DNA of 17,310 bases, taken from the NCBI GenBank assembly GCA_964535155.1, contig CAZHSR010000016.1:1-17310 (forward strand), read 5' to 3'. The DNA is from JAGPFW01 sp964535155. GTDB taxonomy: Bacteria > Patescibacteriota > WWE3 > UBA101185 > UBA10185. Under the pieces are notes generated by a model that saw nothing but the letters and a program-made list of their open reading frames with translations, was not told the origin of the DNA and did no database searches. This document shows, one piece after another, positions 1 to 5,612 of the stretch. The position numbers and the translations under genes were made by a program. The stretch's first letter is position 1, and every line of letters starts with the position of its first letter.

Positions 1-534
1 TTCACCTGGCCAAAATTCTATAGGGAAACCTCCAACTTTGTTAAAAGCCTCTTTTTTAACGAATAAGTTTACTGTGGGGTAGTCCTCTATATCTCTACGA
101 CTCTTTGCAATATATCTATAAGTGGTATTCCCTCCAGACAAAAAGGACTCATAAATTTTGCCTGAAAGTTTTTCTAGTAAAGGCGCAGTTGGAGGAGTAA
201 TAGCTGGAGCTCCAAGGGCGTATAAATTTGGGTCTTCCTCAAAGATTTTTCTTGCTTGTTGAAGCCAATCCTTTTGTGGGAATGCATCATCGTCTAAAAA
301 GGCGAGAACATTTCCATTGGCAACGGAAGCTCCAATATTCCTTTTTTCACCCGGACCAACAGCACCACTAGAAATAATTTTAAATCGGGAATCATTAAAT
401 GGGTACTCTTCTGGGGCGTCTGTGACAATAATTACTTCAAATGAGGGATAATCTAAATTTTTAAGATGGGATATGCTTTCTTTGAGGTATTCATTAACTG
501 TTCTTACAGGTATTATTATGCTAAAGAATGTCAT
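1..534 (-). CDS. Family-2 glycosyltransferase, N-terminal part (runs off the left edge)
   Basis: My reverse-strand translation from the ATG at 534 stays open for 178 codons to the window edge, so the C-terminus is missing. The N-terminus has the GT-A nucleotide-sugar fold opening (FFSIIIPVR, then FEVIIVTDAPEEY). It is followed by GPGEKRNIGASVANG and the metal-binding motif FLDDDAFP, with the acidic triad at about residues 81-83. A GG-F-x5-WPGE stretch lies right at the edge. These are hallmarks of family GT2, which transfers a sugar from a nucleotide donor, usually at the cytoplasmic face. Acceptor and sugar cannot be read. The start is supported by an extended -10 (TGC-TAAAAT, box 542-547) ending 7 nt before the ATG, with no Shine-Dalgarno, which suggests a leaderless mRNA. 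It is divergent from the NYN gene. Confidence 0.88.
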   Translation of the reverse strand, partial: MTFFSIIIPVRTVNEYLKESISHLKNLDYPSFEVIIVTDAPEEYPFNDSRFKIISSGAVGPGEKRNIGASVANGNVLAFLDDDAFPQKDWLQQARKIFEEDPNLYALGAPAITPPTAPLLEKLSGKIYESFLSGGNTTYRYIAKSRRDIEDYPTVNLFVKKEAFNKVGGFPIEFWPGE

Positions 535-541
535 TAGTTCT

Positions 542-547
542 ATTTTA
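542..547 (-). promoter_or_regulatory. Extended -10 of the GT2 gene, leaderless type
   Basis: On the minus strand the sequence reads TGC-TAAAAT, then seven bases, then the ATG at 534. The TG extension is seen; a good -35 at 16-18 nt is not. Assignment as promoter is inferred from position and from the same arrangement at many other genes here. Confidence 0.5.
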
Positions 548-637
548 GCAGGTTTTGGATTTGACAACTTCTAAAAGACTCAGTGGAAAATCCCCCCAGA
601 AAATAGAGAAATTAATGATTCTCTAATTCTTTAATAC

Positions 638-643
638 TATAAT
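638..643 (+). promoter_or_regulatory. Consensus -10 (TATAAT) of the NYN gene
   Basis: A perfect TATAAT ends 7 nt before the ATG at 651, placing the likely transcription start at or next to the start codon. No Shine-Dalgarno fits in the remaining space. No convincing -35 was seen. Confidence 0.6.
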
Positions 644-650
644 ATATGTT

Positions 651-1130
651 ATGCCAAGTAATTTTGCTTTTATAGATAGCCAAAACTTATACAAAGGAAC
701 ACTAGAATCTGGATGGAAAGTTGATTATCAAAAGTTTAGAAATTATCTAAAAACAAAATATGGTGTTTCAAGAGCCTATCTTTTTCTTGGATATATCCCT
801 ACAAATGCAAAACTTTATAAAGAATTACAAGAAGATGGCTATACATTAATTTTTAAACCTGTTTTAAAGATAAAAAGAAATAGAAATTTCTCTTATAAAG
901 GCAATGTTGACGCAGAGTTGGTATTACATACAGTTATAAATATAAAAAAGTATGCAAAGGCAATAATTGTTTCTGGGGATGGTGATTTTCACTGTCTTGT
1001 AAAATACCTAATTGAGAATCAAAAGCTACATAAAGTACTTACCCCAAATAATAAATATTCATCACTTCTAAAAGGTTTTTCAAAATATATTACTCCTTTG
1101 GGATTAGCAGAGAAAAAATTAAGAGTTTAA
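651..1130 (+). CDS. NYN domain (PIN-like) ribonuclease, LabA/DUF88 type
   Basis: This 159-residue protein consists of a single NYN domain. The four acidic residues expected to hold the metal are visible: D9 in FIDSQN, D87 in GNVDAEL, and D110/D112 in VSGDGDF, followed by the CLVKYL helix. NYN proteins are PIN-fold, metal-dependent RNases that cleave structured RNA in the cytoplasm; the target here is unknown. Length is normal for a minimal family member, with no extra RNA-binding domain. The gene has its own consensus -10 and appears leaderless. Its stop codon overlaps that of a tiny minus-strand ORF (1127-1189), and it is convergent with cysS. It is clearly AT-rich, like the surrounding core genes. 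Confidence 0.88.
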   Translation: MPSNFAFIDSQNLYKGTLESGWKVDYQKFRNYLKTKYGVSRAYLFLGYIPTNAKLYKELQEDGYTLIFKPVLKIKRNRNFSYKGNVDAELVLHTVINIKKYAKAIIVSGDGDFHCLVKYLIENQKLHKVLTPNNKYSSLLKGFSKYITPLGLAEKKLRV

Positions 1131-1189
1131 ATATAAAGAGGGGCATTCCCGCGGGAAGCAAGCTTGCCCTTTGGTAGTCCCCTCATCAT
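1127..1189 (-). CDS. Possible 20-residue leaderless peptide, or structured small RNA
   Basis: Directly behind a strong minus-strand promoter is an ATG-ATG start and a 20-codon frame beginning MMRGLPKGKLASRG and ending in TAA; the product would be basic. Its TAA overlaps the TAA of the NYN gene in a shared TTAA. The same DNA is rich in inverted repeats: GAGGGG (1178-1183 read on minus) pairs with CCCCTC (1139-1144), and inside lie the palindromes TTCCCGCGGGAA and GCAAGCTTGC. The transcript may therefore be a small RNA of about 60-65 nt whose 3' stem is followed by a T-rich stretch. I cannot decide between peptide and RNA. The peptide is not recognised. Confidence 0.35.
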   Translation of the reverse strand: MMRGLPKGKLASRGNAPLYI

Positions 1190-1198
1190 AATATAACC

Positions 1199-1226
1199 AT
1201 TATACGAGTAATTTAGGGGTTGTCAA
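1199..1226 (-). promoter_or_regulatory. Near-consensus promoter TTGACA-16-TATAAT
   Basis: On the minus strand a perfect TTGACA (1221-1226) and a perfect TATAAT (1199-1204) are separated by 16 nt. It lies just after the cysS stop and points away from cysS into the 3' end of the NYN gene. It therefore drives a separate short transcript starting near 1192, antisense to the convergent gene. Confidence 0.75.
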
Positions 1227-1256
1227 GTATTTTGGGGCATATTTTGGGACTTAATC

Positions 1257-2681
1257 CTAGTTAAAAGAAAATTCCCAAGTGGTGCCTTCCAAGGAATCGA
1301 TTAATTTTATACCCAATAAGTTGAGTTCTTCGGTACACTTATCTGCTTCCTTATACTCCTTTTTCTTCCTAAATAAATCTCTTTTCTTTATTAAATCTTC
1401 TATCTGAGCCTCTTTAAGATTTCTCTTCTTTAATTCCAAAGTTGTAATTTCTCTTAAAGTACCAATGGGATTTAAATCAAAAAGTCCTATGACATTTCCT
1501 ATAATTTGTATCACATTTCTATATGTTGAAAGATTATCTTTACTTGATGTGCTTATTTCTTTATTAATTTCCTTGCTTATATTGTGTAAAAGAGCAATCA
1601 CTTCAACGGTATTAAAATCCTGGTCCATGGACCCTTCAAACTGGGATATATAACTAGCTTTAAGTTTCTCATCCACAGGGTAATCTGTATCTAAAGCTTC
1701 TTCCAGCCTTTCTAGTGTTTTATAAAAACTATAAACATTTTTATTTGCATCAATATAGCGTTTTTCATCAAACTGAACATTTGATCTATAGTGATTACTT
1801 AAAAATAGATAACGAATTACCTCGGGATGATAATGCTCCAACCAAATACTAAGGGAAATATCATTACCCAACGATTTGCTCATTTTATCAGTGCCTACCA
1901 TTAAAAGTCCGTTATGCATCCAATAATTAGCAAACTTTCCTGCATGAACTGCTTCACTTTGGGCTATCTCATTTTCGTGATGGGGAAAAACAAGATCTAA
2001 ACCGCCACCATGGATGTCAAAATGATCCCCCAAATAATGAGAACTCATAACGGAACATTCTATATGCCAACCTGGTCTTCCATTGCCCCACGGAGAAGTC
2101 CAATAAATTTCTTCTTTATCATTGGCACTCTTCCAAAGGGCAAAATCAAGAGGATCTTCTTTATCGGTTTCCACATCTTTGCGAACTCCATGTTCCATTT
2201 GATCCACATTTTGGTTAGAGAGTTTACCGTATTCCGTGAATTTTCTAACTTTATAGTATATGTTGCCTTTATCTGTAATATAAGCGTATTCTTTATTTAG
2301 TAAGTCCTGTATAAAAGAGATGATCCCGTCAATATGTTCTGATACTTTTGGTTCAAAATTGGCTTTTTGTATCCTTAAAGCACCAAAGGCAGTATCGGCT
2401 TCCAAAATCATTTTCTCTGAAAGTTCCAAGGGGTCAAGACCACAAGTCTGAGCCTCTCTAATTATTTTGTCGTCAATGTCCGTATAGTTTCTAACATAGG
2501 TAACATCGTAACCCTTGTATTCAAAGTATCTTCTGAAAACATCAAAGAAAACTCCTTGCAAGGCATGCCCTAAATGAGGGGGTTTGTATGGGGTTACACC
2601 ACAGGCATAAAGGGAAACACTGTCTTCTTTGATTGGGGTAAATGTTTCAAGTTTTTTTGTAAGTGTGTTGTATATTTTCAT
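1257..2681 (-). CDS. cysS: Cysteinyl-tRNA synthetase
   Basis: This 474-residue class I aminoacyl-tRNA synthetase charges tRNA-Cys with cysteine using ATP. The HIGH signature appears as HLGH (36-39) and the KMSKS loop is intact (266-270). The four zinc ligands that select cysteine by its thiol are present at C27, C209, H234 and E238. The family motifs WTSPWGNGRPGWHIECS and FPHHENEIAQSEA are complete. The alpha-helical C-terminus with the basic KKR..LFRKKKEYKEAD anticodon-binding region is full length. The ATG at 2681 has either a TATTAA box (2688-2693) 6 nt upstream or a TATAAT (2701-2706) 19 nt upstream, and only a weak GG before it. It follows the terminator of the radical SAM unit, so it is probably transcribed alone. 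Placement beside a Cys-rich peptide gene is notable but may be chance. Confidence 0.98.
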   Translation of the reverse strand: MKIYNTLTKKLETFTPIKEDSVSLYACGVTPYKPPHLGHALQGVFFDVFRRYFEYKGYDVTYVRNYTDIDDKIIREAQTCGLDPLELSEKMILEADTAFGALRIQKANFEPKVSEHIDGIISFIQDLLNKEYAYITDKGNIYYKVRKFTEYGKLSNQNVDQMEHGVRKDVETDKEDPLDFALWKSANDKEEIYWTSPWGNGRPGWHIECSVMSSHYLGDHFDIHGGGLDLVFPHHENEIAQSEAVHAGKFANYWMHNGLLMVGTDKMSKSLGNDISLSIWLEHYHPEVIRYLFLSNHYRSNVQFDEKRYIDANKNVYSFYKTLERLEEALDTDYPVDEKLKASYISQFEGSMDQDFNTVEVIALLHNISKEINKEISTSSKDNLSTYRNVIQIIGNVIGLFDLNPIGTLREITTLELKKRNLKEAQIEDLIKKRDLFRKKKEYKEADKCTEELNLLGIKLIDSLEGTTWEFSFN

Positions 2682-2730
2682 ACCTGGTTAATACAAGGGT
2701 ATTATATTAGAAAAGTTGGTGTTTTTATAA

Positions 2731-2774
2731 TAAAAAAGAAGCCAAAGACCTCAAAAGAACATGAGGCCTTTGGC
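2731..2774 (-). terminator. Rho-independent terminator of the radical SAM/peptide unit
   Basis: Reading the minus strand, GCCAAAGGCCTC pairs with GAGGTCTTTGGC (arms 2763-2774 and 2741-2752, one mismatch, 10-nt loop), followed by TTCTTTTTTA. It lies 25 nt after the peptide stop and ends the two-gene transcript before the cysS promoter. Confidence 0.85.
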
Positions 2775-2798
2775 AAGAGCAGAAAACTACATATTGGA

Positions 2799-2912
2799 CT
2801 AAATGTCCACGCAACCGGTCTGGCAACAGAAAGTTGCATCATACTCATGGGGTTCCGCTCCACGAGCATCTTCAAACACAACGGTAAACAGTTCCTCTAC
2901 GCCCTCGTACAT
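2799..2912 (-). CDS. Candidate RiPP precursor peptide (37 residues, Cys-rich C-terminus)
   Basis: This ORF has an ideal ribosome site: GGAGG (2920-2924), placed 7 nt before the ATG at 2912, sits inside the last codons of the radical SAM gene, so translation is probably coupled. The peptide begins MYEGVEELFTVVFEDARG, an acidic/hydrophobic stretch typical of leader peptides bound by RRE domains. After PHEYDA it ends in the core-like TFCCQTGCVDI with all three cysteines (C29, C30, C34). A terminator follows within 25 nt, making a closed two-gene unit. Known radical SAM/SPASM RiPP enzymes often crosslink Cys or nearby residues in such cores (sactipeptides, ranthipeptides), though the product here is inferred. 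No transporter or leader protease is in the window. A nearby upstream ATG (2917) gives only six codons and is rejected as the start. The family is not recognised. Confidence 0.72.
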   Translation of the reverse strand: MYEGVEELFTVVFEDARGAEPHEYDATFCCQTGCVDI

Positions 2913-2916
2913 CTCA

Positions 2917-4212
2917 TCACCTCCCTTCAACAAGGATATTGTGGTTATACAGGACATGCAGAAACTTTAGGATCTTTTCCTGTGTAAACCCTTTTAAGTT
3001 TAGCATAGAAGTAGAGAAAGGCGAACCATTTACATTAGTAAAAAGGGTTGTAGCCAAGGAATACCCTGCAGAGGTTAGAAACAAAACATTCTTATCCACC
3101 CAACATACTCCCCCAAAACTTTCGGGGCGATGTCTCAAATAGCGAGATATTTGCAAAAGCTCTGGAAGTTCCTTAGGGATATATGCCTCTTTTGACGGCA
3201 TCTTAACAGTGGAAGGATCCCCCACAAGAGGGTCATCGCCACATAAATTCCCACAGGTAAACTTAGCATCAAATCTGCATCCGCCAGAACAACCTTTCAG
3301 GAGGGGACAACCTTGACATTTGGGGGGTAGCAAAGATCCATCTCTCCAAACATGCATCTTATCCCAAATTTCGGATAAAGACTGCTTGAAAATGTTTCCG
3401 TAGGAAAGATCCGCATGAGAACAGGGTCTCACACCTCCCTCGGGGCCTATTGAGCAATTAAACACACCTGCAGTGCAGTTTCTCCTTGCAAAAGGGGCAT
3501 ACCTTTCAATATCTTGAAAGAAACAGAAAGGATAACTTTCCAAGGTATCAACTTTAATACCTGTTTCTTCCTGTAACACCAGAAGGGAATCAAGTGCCCC
3601 AAGAAGATCCGAAGAAGAAGGTCTATAGGTATTGTAATCAATTCCAGGGGTGGGAGCTGCCTTTGTAGCAGAAAACTTAGCTACCCCCATTTGAGCCATT
3701 AACCTTCCCGTATCTAGTACATCTAGGGCATTATCGCAACGCACCACCTGGTTAACACTCACAACACAGCCCCGATTTACTAAGGTTTCAATATTGTGAA
3801 GTAGCCTTCGATGCGACCCGCGTACCCCAGAAATACGATCATGGACATCTTCCTTATGTGAAAACAGAGTGGTTAAAATAGCCACCTTATGTTCAACAAG
3901 AAAATCGACCATATTTGGAGAGAGCAACCCTAGATTGGTATTAAGATTACGAAAAAGCCCAAATTCAGCAGCTTTTAACACACCTGCCTTCAAAACAGCG
4001 GGTACCATTAAAGGCTCACCACCTGTAAATACGACTTGGAAAACATTGTGCTGGGCGAGTCGCTCAATAATATATTCCACCTGAGACTCTGAAAGACTCG
4101 TGTCAGAACGATTTCGTAACTGACAAGATCTGTAGCAGTGGCTACATAATTGAAAACAGCCGTCTGTAAGTTCTAACTGGACAATCAAAGGTGCGGAAAG
4201 CTTCTTATACAT
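2917..4212 (-). CDS. Radical SAM/SPASM peptide maturase with C-terminal PqqD-like RRE domain
   Basis: This 431-residue enzyme has three parts. The radical SAM domain carries the [4Fe-4S] motif C19-x3-C23-x2-C26 (GCFQLCSHC) and the SAM-binding FTGGEP (62-67). A SPASM domain with auxiliary cluster cysteines follows: C246, C253, C264 (GGVRPC), C299, C302, C308, C312, C320, C324, including the typical GNIFKQSLSEIW. The last ~75 residues (about 358-430, RHRPESFGGVCW, then FLTSAGYSLATTL and a helical end) resemble PqqD-type RiPP recognition elements that bind leader peptides. This layout is known from peptide-modifying enzymes such as PqqE- and sactisynthase-like maturases. The start has AAGGAG (4219-4224) 6 nt upstream. 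The stop overlaps the region of the next ribosome site, and a Cys-rich 37-residue ORF follows. G+C is visibly higher than in neighbours (31 of 60 in 3181-3240), suggesting transfer. Confidence 0.9.
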   Translation of the reverse strand: MYKKLSAPLIVQLELTDGCFQLCSHCYRSCQLRNRSDTSLSESQVEYIIERLAQHNVFQVVFTGGEPLMVPAVLKAGVLKAAEFGLFRNLNTNLGLLSPNMVDFLVEHKVAILTTLFSHKEDVHDRISGVRGSHRRLLHNIETLVNRGCVVSVNQVVRCDNALDVLDTGRLMAQMGVAKFSATKAAPTPGIDYNTYRPSSSDLLGALDSLLVLQEETGIKVDTLESYPFCFFQDIERYAPFARRNCTAGVFNCSIGPEGGVRPCSHADLSYGNIFKQSLSEIWDKMHVWRDGSLLPPKCQGCPLLKGCSGGCRFDAKFTCGNLCGDDPLVGDPSTVKMPSKEAYIPKELPELLQISRYLRHRPESFGGVCWVDKNVLFLTSAGYSLATTLFTNVNGSPFSTSMLNLKGFTQEKILKFLHVLYNHNILVEGR

Positions 4213-4307
4213 GGCTAACTCCTTTTTGGGTATATTTTAGAATCAAAGTGCTTACTTTTGAGAAACTTTAACACAAGGGGCAAATATTAGCAATAAACTA
4301 AAACATC

Positions 4308-4335
4308 TTGATATATACCTTACATGTTATATACT
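4308..4335 (+). promoter_or_regulatory. Promoter of the HigA-like gene, leaderless type
   Basis: TTGATA (4308-4313), 16-nt spacer, TATACT (4330-4335), then 7 nt to the ATG at 4343. The spacer holds the palindrome ACATGT (4322-4327) flanked by TATA-rich arms. This could be the regulator's own operator, but that is inference only. Confidence 0.65.
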
Positions 4336-4342
4336 TTTTGGC

Positions 4343-4624
4343 ATGAAAGGTTTTATAAATTTTGCTGATCATAAAAAACAACTTCTAAAAGACCCAGAAT
4401 TTAAAAAGGGCTATGACGAGCTTGAAGAAGAATACGCTCTCCATGAAAAAATAATAAAAAAGCGAATTGAAACTGGAATGACCCAAAAGGAACTGGATAA
4501 AAGAATGGGTACACAGAAAAATGCAGTGATTAGAATGGAAGATGGAAGCTACAACCCTAGTTTTCAGTATTTGAGAAGTCTAGCAAGGGCTTTTGGTTGT
4601 AAATTGAAGATTGAGTTTGTTTAA
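4343..4624 (+). CDS. XRE-family HTH protein, HigA-like antitoxin type (orphan)
   Basis: This 93-residue protein has an N-terminal helical extension (to about 37) and a C-terminal helix-turn-helix: KKRIETGMTQKELDKRMGTQKNAVIRMEDGSYNPSFQYLRSLARAFG. It ends in the short strand CKLKIEFV typical of HigA-type antitoxins that pair with HigB/RelE toxins. Such proteins bind their own promoter and neutralise a partner RNase. No toxin ORF is seen upstream (130 nt to the divergent radical SAM gene). Downstream sequence is noncoding and reaches an assembly gap, so a partner there could be lost. The gene looks leaderless. It could instead be a stand-alone regulator of the divergent radical SAM unit, which shares its upstream region. 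Confidence 0.82.
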   Translation: MKGFINFADHKKQLLKDPEFKKGYDELEEEYALHEKIIKKRIETGMTQKELDKRMGTQKNAVIRMEDGSYNPSFQYLRSLARAFGCKLKIEFV

Positions 4625-4838
4625 GGAAAGTTTTCACTGGCAATGAAAAATTTTCCCGAATTGTTTTCACTCTCACTGAAGACTTTTTTCATCCTTGGTA
4701 ATAAGGCTTTTACAAAAGTCTCTATGTAGTTTTTNNNNNNNNNNTTACATTCCTACAATTTAAACTAATTTTGAGGTTACAATCCTTTTTGATATAATCT
4801 ATCTGTTAAATTCGTTAAATCTTAGTTGAGGAGGAGAA
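4625..4838. other. Noncoding stretch containing a 10-base N gap
   Basis: The gap is at 4735-4744 and is a scaffold join of unknown true length. Before it, a weak hairpin (TTTTCA/TGAAAA around 4631-4650) is followed by ATTTTCCC and might end the HigA-like transcript. GTTTTCACT occurs twice (about 4630 and 4662). After the gap comes the promoter of the receiver gene. No ORF is supported. Confidence 0.6.
4771..4798 (+). promoter_or_regulatory. Promoter of the receiver gene
   Basis: TTGAGG (4771-4776), 16-nt spacer, consensus TATAAT (4793-4798). The 15-mer CTTTTTGATATAATC around this -10 recurs exactly at 5537-5551. Transcription should start near 4805, giving a leader of about 34 nt with a Shine-Dalgarno. 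Confidence 0.7.
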
Positions 4839-5168
4839 ATGAGAAAAGTTCTGATTCTAGAAGATAGTGCACCAGTAAGGAAGGCACTGAGAGATCTCTT
4901 GGAAATGGAAGGTTTTAGTGTGCGAAGTGCAGAATCCGTACAAGAAGCTCGCGAATTAGAGCAAAAACAGGGACCTTTCCACGCATATTTACTGGACGGA
5001 AATGTTCACGGTCCCTTGAGGGGCGAGGTTTTTGCCCGAGAATTGCTAGATGCAGGAGGAAAACATGTCATCGTCATCTCTGCTGAGCCACAAAAAGGCA
5101 AAGCGCCAAATGCTCTGTACATTCCCAAACCTCTGAGGTTTGAGGAAATTTTAGAAGTCATAAAATAG
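4839..5168 (+). CDS. Stand-alone CheY-like response regulator receiver domain
   Basis: This 109-residue protein is a single receiver domain with no output domain. The phosphorylation site is visible: acidic pair E8-D9 (LILEDS), phospho-acceptor D53 (YLLDGN), switch serine S81 (VISAEP) and conserved lysine K97 with cis-proline (IPKPL). It would take phosphate from a histidine kinase and act by protein-protein contact. No kinase is encoded nearby, so partner and output are unknown. The ATG has a strong GAGGAGGAG ribosome site (4828-4836), unlike the leaderless genes around it, and G+C is higher (32 of 60 in 4981-5040). A strong terminator follows 12 nt after the stop, so it is monocistronic. 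It could have been acquired. Confidence 0.9.
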   Translation: MRKVLILEDSAPVRKALRDLLEMEGFSVRSAESVQEARELEQKQGPFHAYLLDGNVHGPLRGEVFARELLDAGGKHVIVISAEPQKGKAPNALYIPKPLRFEEILEVIK

Positions 5169-5180
5169 CCAGTAACAATA

Positions 5181-5223
5181 TACCCCAAGCAGTGATCTAA
5201 AAACCGCTTGGGGTATTTTTTTT
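5181..5223 (+). terminator. Rho-independent terminator of the receiver gene
   Basis: TACCCCAAGC (5181-5190) pairs perfectly with GCTTGGGGTA (5206-5215), followed by eight T (5216-5223). Confidence 0.93.
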
Positions 5224-5276
5224 CGTGCCATATTCACAAAGTGTGTAGTATGTGCTGGCCCACGCACAAAACCCTA

Positions 5277-5304
5277 TTGACAGAAAAATAATTCTAAATA
5301 TACT
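5277..5304 (+). promoter_or_regulatory. Strong promoter TTGACA-16-TATACT
   Basis: A perfect TTGACA (5277-5282) and TATACT (5299-5304) lie 16 nt apart. Predicted initiation near 5311 is only about 10 nt before a terminator hairpin, so most transcripts would be about 40 nt. Confidence 0.68.
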
Positions 5305-5310
5305 TATTAA

Positions 5311-5351
5311 AATAAAACCCTCCATGTCTGCATTGCACACATGGAGTTTTT
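5311..5351 (+). ncRNA. Possible ~40-nt promoter-proximal hairpin RNA ending in a terminator
   Basis: CTCCATGT (5320-5327) pairs perfectly with ACATGGAG (5339-5346), 11-nt loop, then TTTTT. With the promoter just upstream, the whole transcript is little more than this hairpin. It may be a tiny RNA, a decoy, or an attenuator limiting read-through toward 5557-6050. Function unknown. Confidence 0.45.
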
Positions 5352-5375
5352 CGTTTCTATAAGATTAATTTAAAC

Positions 5376-5402
5376 AAAAAAATCCCAAATTGCTTTGGGA
5401 TT
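5376..5402 (-). terminator. Terminator of the structured RNA
   Basis: AATCCCAAA and TTTGGGATT (5381-5389 and 5394-5402) form a nine-pair stem with a four-base loop. On the minus strand it is followed by seven T (5376-5382 region), on the plus strand by only a short T run, so it acts mainly on minus. Confidence 0.85.
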
Positions 5403-5476
5403 TTCCGACTTATGTCCTAGACTGAGTGTCTCAGCCACGCCACCATCCGGTGACAATTCAAATCATAAGTCTTTGT
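5376..5476 (-). ncRNA. Candidate ~100-nt structured RNA, three-way junction with own promoter and terminator
   Basis: On the minus strand a TTTACA-17-TATAAT promoter predicts a start near 5476. The RNA then folds by eye into three perfect or near-perfect helices. P1 is GACUUAUG (5471-5464) with CAUAAGUC (5414-5407). P2 is GUCACC-GGAU-GGUGGC, built on the CACC/GGUG arms at 5449-5452 and 5441-5444. P3 is GGCUGAG-ACA-CUCAGUC around 5422-5434. Junction strands include AUUUGAAUU and UAGGA. A terminator hairpin with seven U follows directly. There is no long ORF. It does not match tRNA, SRP, tmRNA, RNase P, purine or TPP riboswitch, or hammerhead cores that I can recall. The GGAU tetraloop resembles a CsrA-type site, but that is speculative. 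It is transcribed away from the 5557 ORF. Confidence 0.68.
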
Positions 5477-5482
5477 ATGATT

Positions 5483-5511
5483 ATTATATAAAAATGCTAC
5501 CAGATTGTAAA
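5483..5511 (-). promoter_or_regulatory. Promoter of the structured RNA
   Basis: On the minus strand TTTACA (5506-5511) and a perfect TATAAT (5483-5488) are separated by exactly 17 nt. Confidence 0.75.
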
Positions 5512-5556
5512 AATTTCTTAATCTAAATGAAATCTTCTTTTTGATATAATCAAAAC

Positions 5557-5604
5557 ATGAAAGAAAGTGTTTTAAAAAACTTGGAGGCAATTTATAAACG
5601 GTAA
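5557..5604 (+). CDS. 15-residue leaderless upstream ORF
   Basis: A TATAAT (5545-5550) ends 6 nt before this ATG, the same leaderless spacing as at real genes here. The frame reads MKESVLKNLEAIYKR and stops 8 nt before the ATG of the membrane gene at 5613, which lacks a close Shine-Dalgarno. It may be a leader that delivers ribosomes for reinitiation. An alternative is that it is the true N-terminus of the next gene, separated by a frameshift (frames differ). Too short to prove. Confidence 0.4.
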   Translation: MKESVLKNLEAIYKR

Positions 5605-5612
5605 AAATCCCC

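Noticed and set aside
561..566. TTGACA as a -35 for the NYN gene
   Set aside because: No -10 lies 15-19 nt downstream; the functional-looking TATAAT is 71 nt further on.
2574..2987. Plus-strand open frame of 137 codons across the cysS start and radical SAM end
   Set aside because: It runs antisense to two well-supported genes and the peptide ORF, has no family motif and no ribosome or promoter signal.
5415..5440. GGCUGAGA resembling the TPP riboswitch core
   Set aside because: The second conserved block (ACCUGAUC-type) and the rest of the architecture are missing; the bases are used in a simple hairpin.
5404..5475. Possible tRNA on the plus strand, because 7-8 bp acceptor-like arms flank a TTCAAAT sequence
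   Set aside because: TTCAAAT is not placed to give a T-arm stem next to the acceptor arm, no anticodon arm forms, and promoter and terminator point to the minus strand.
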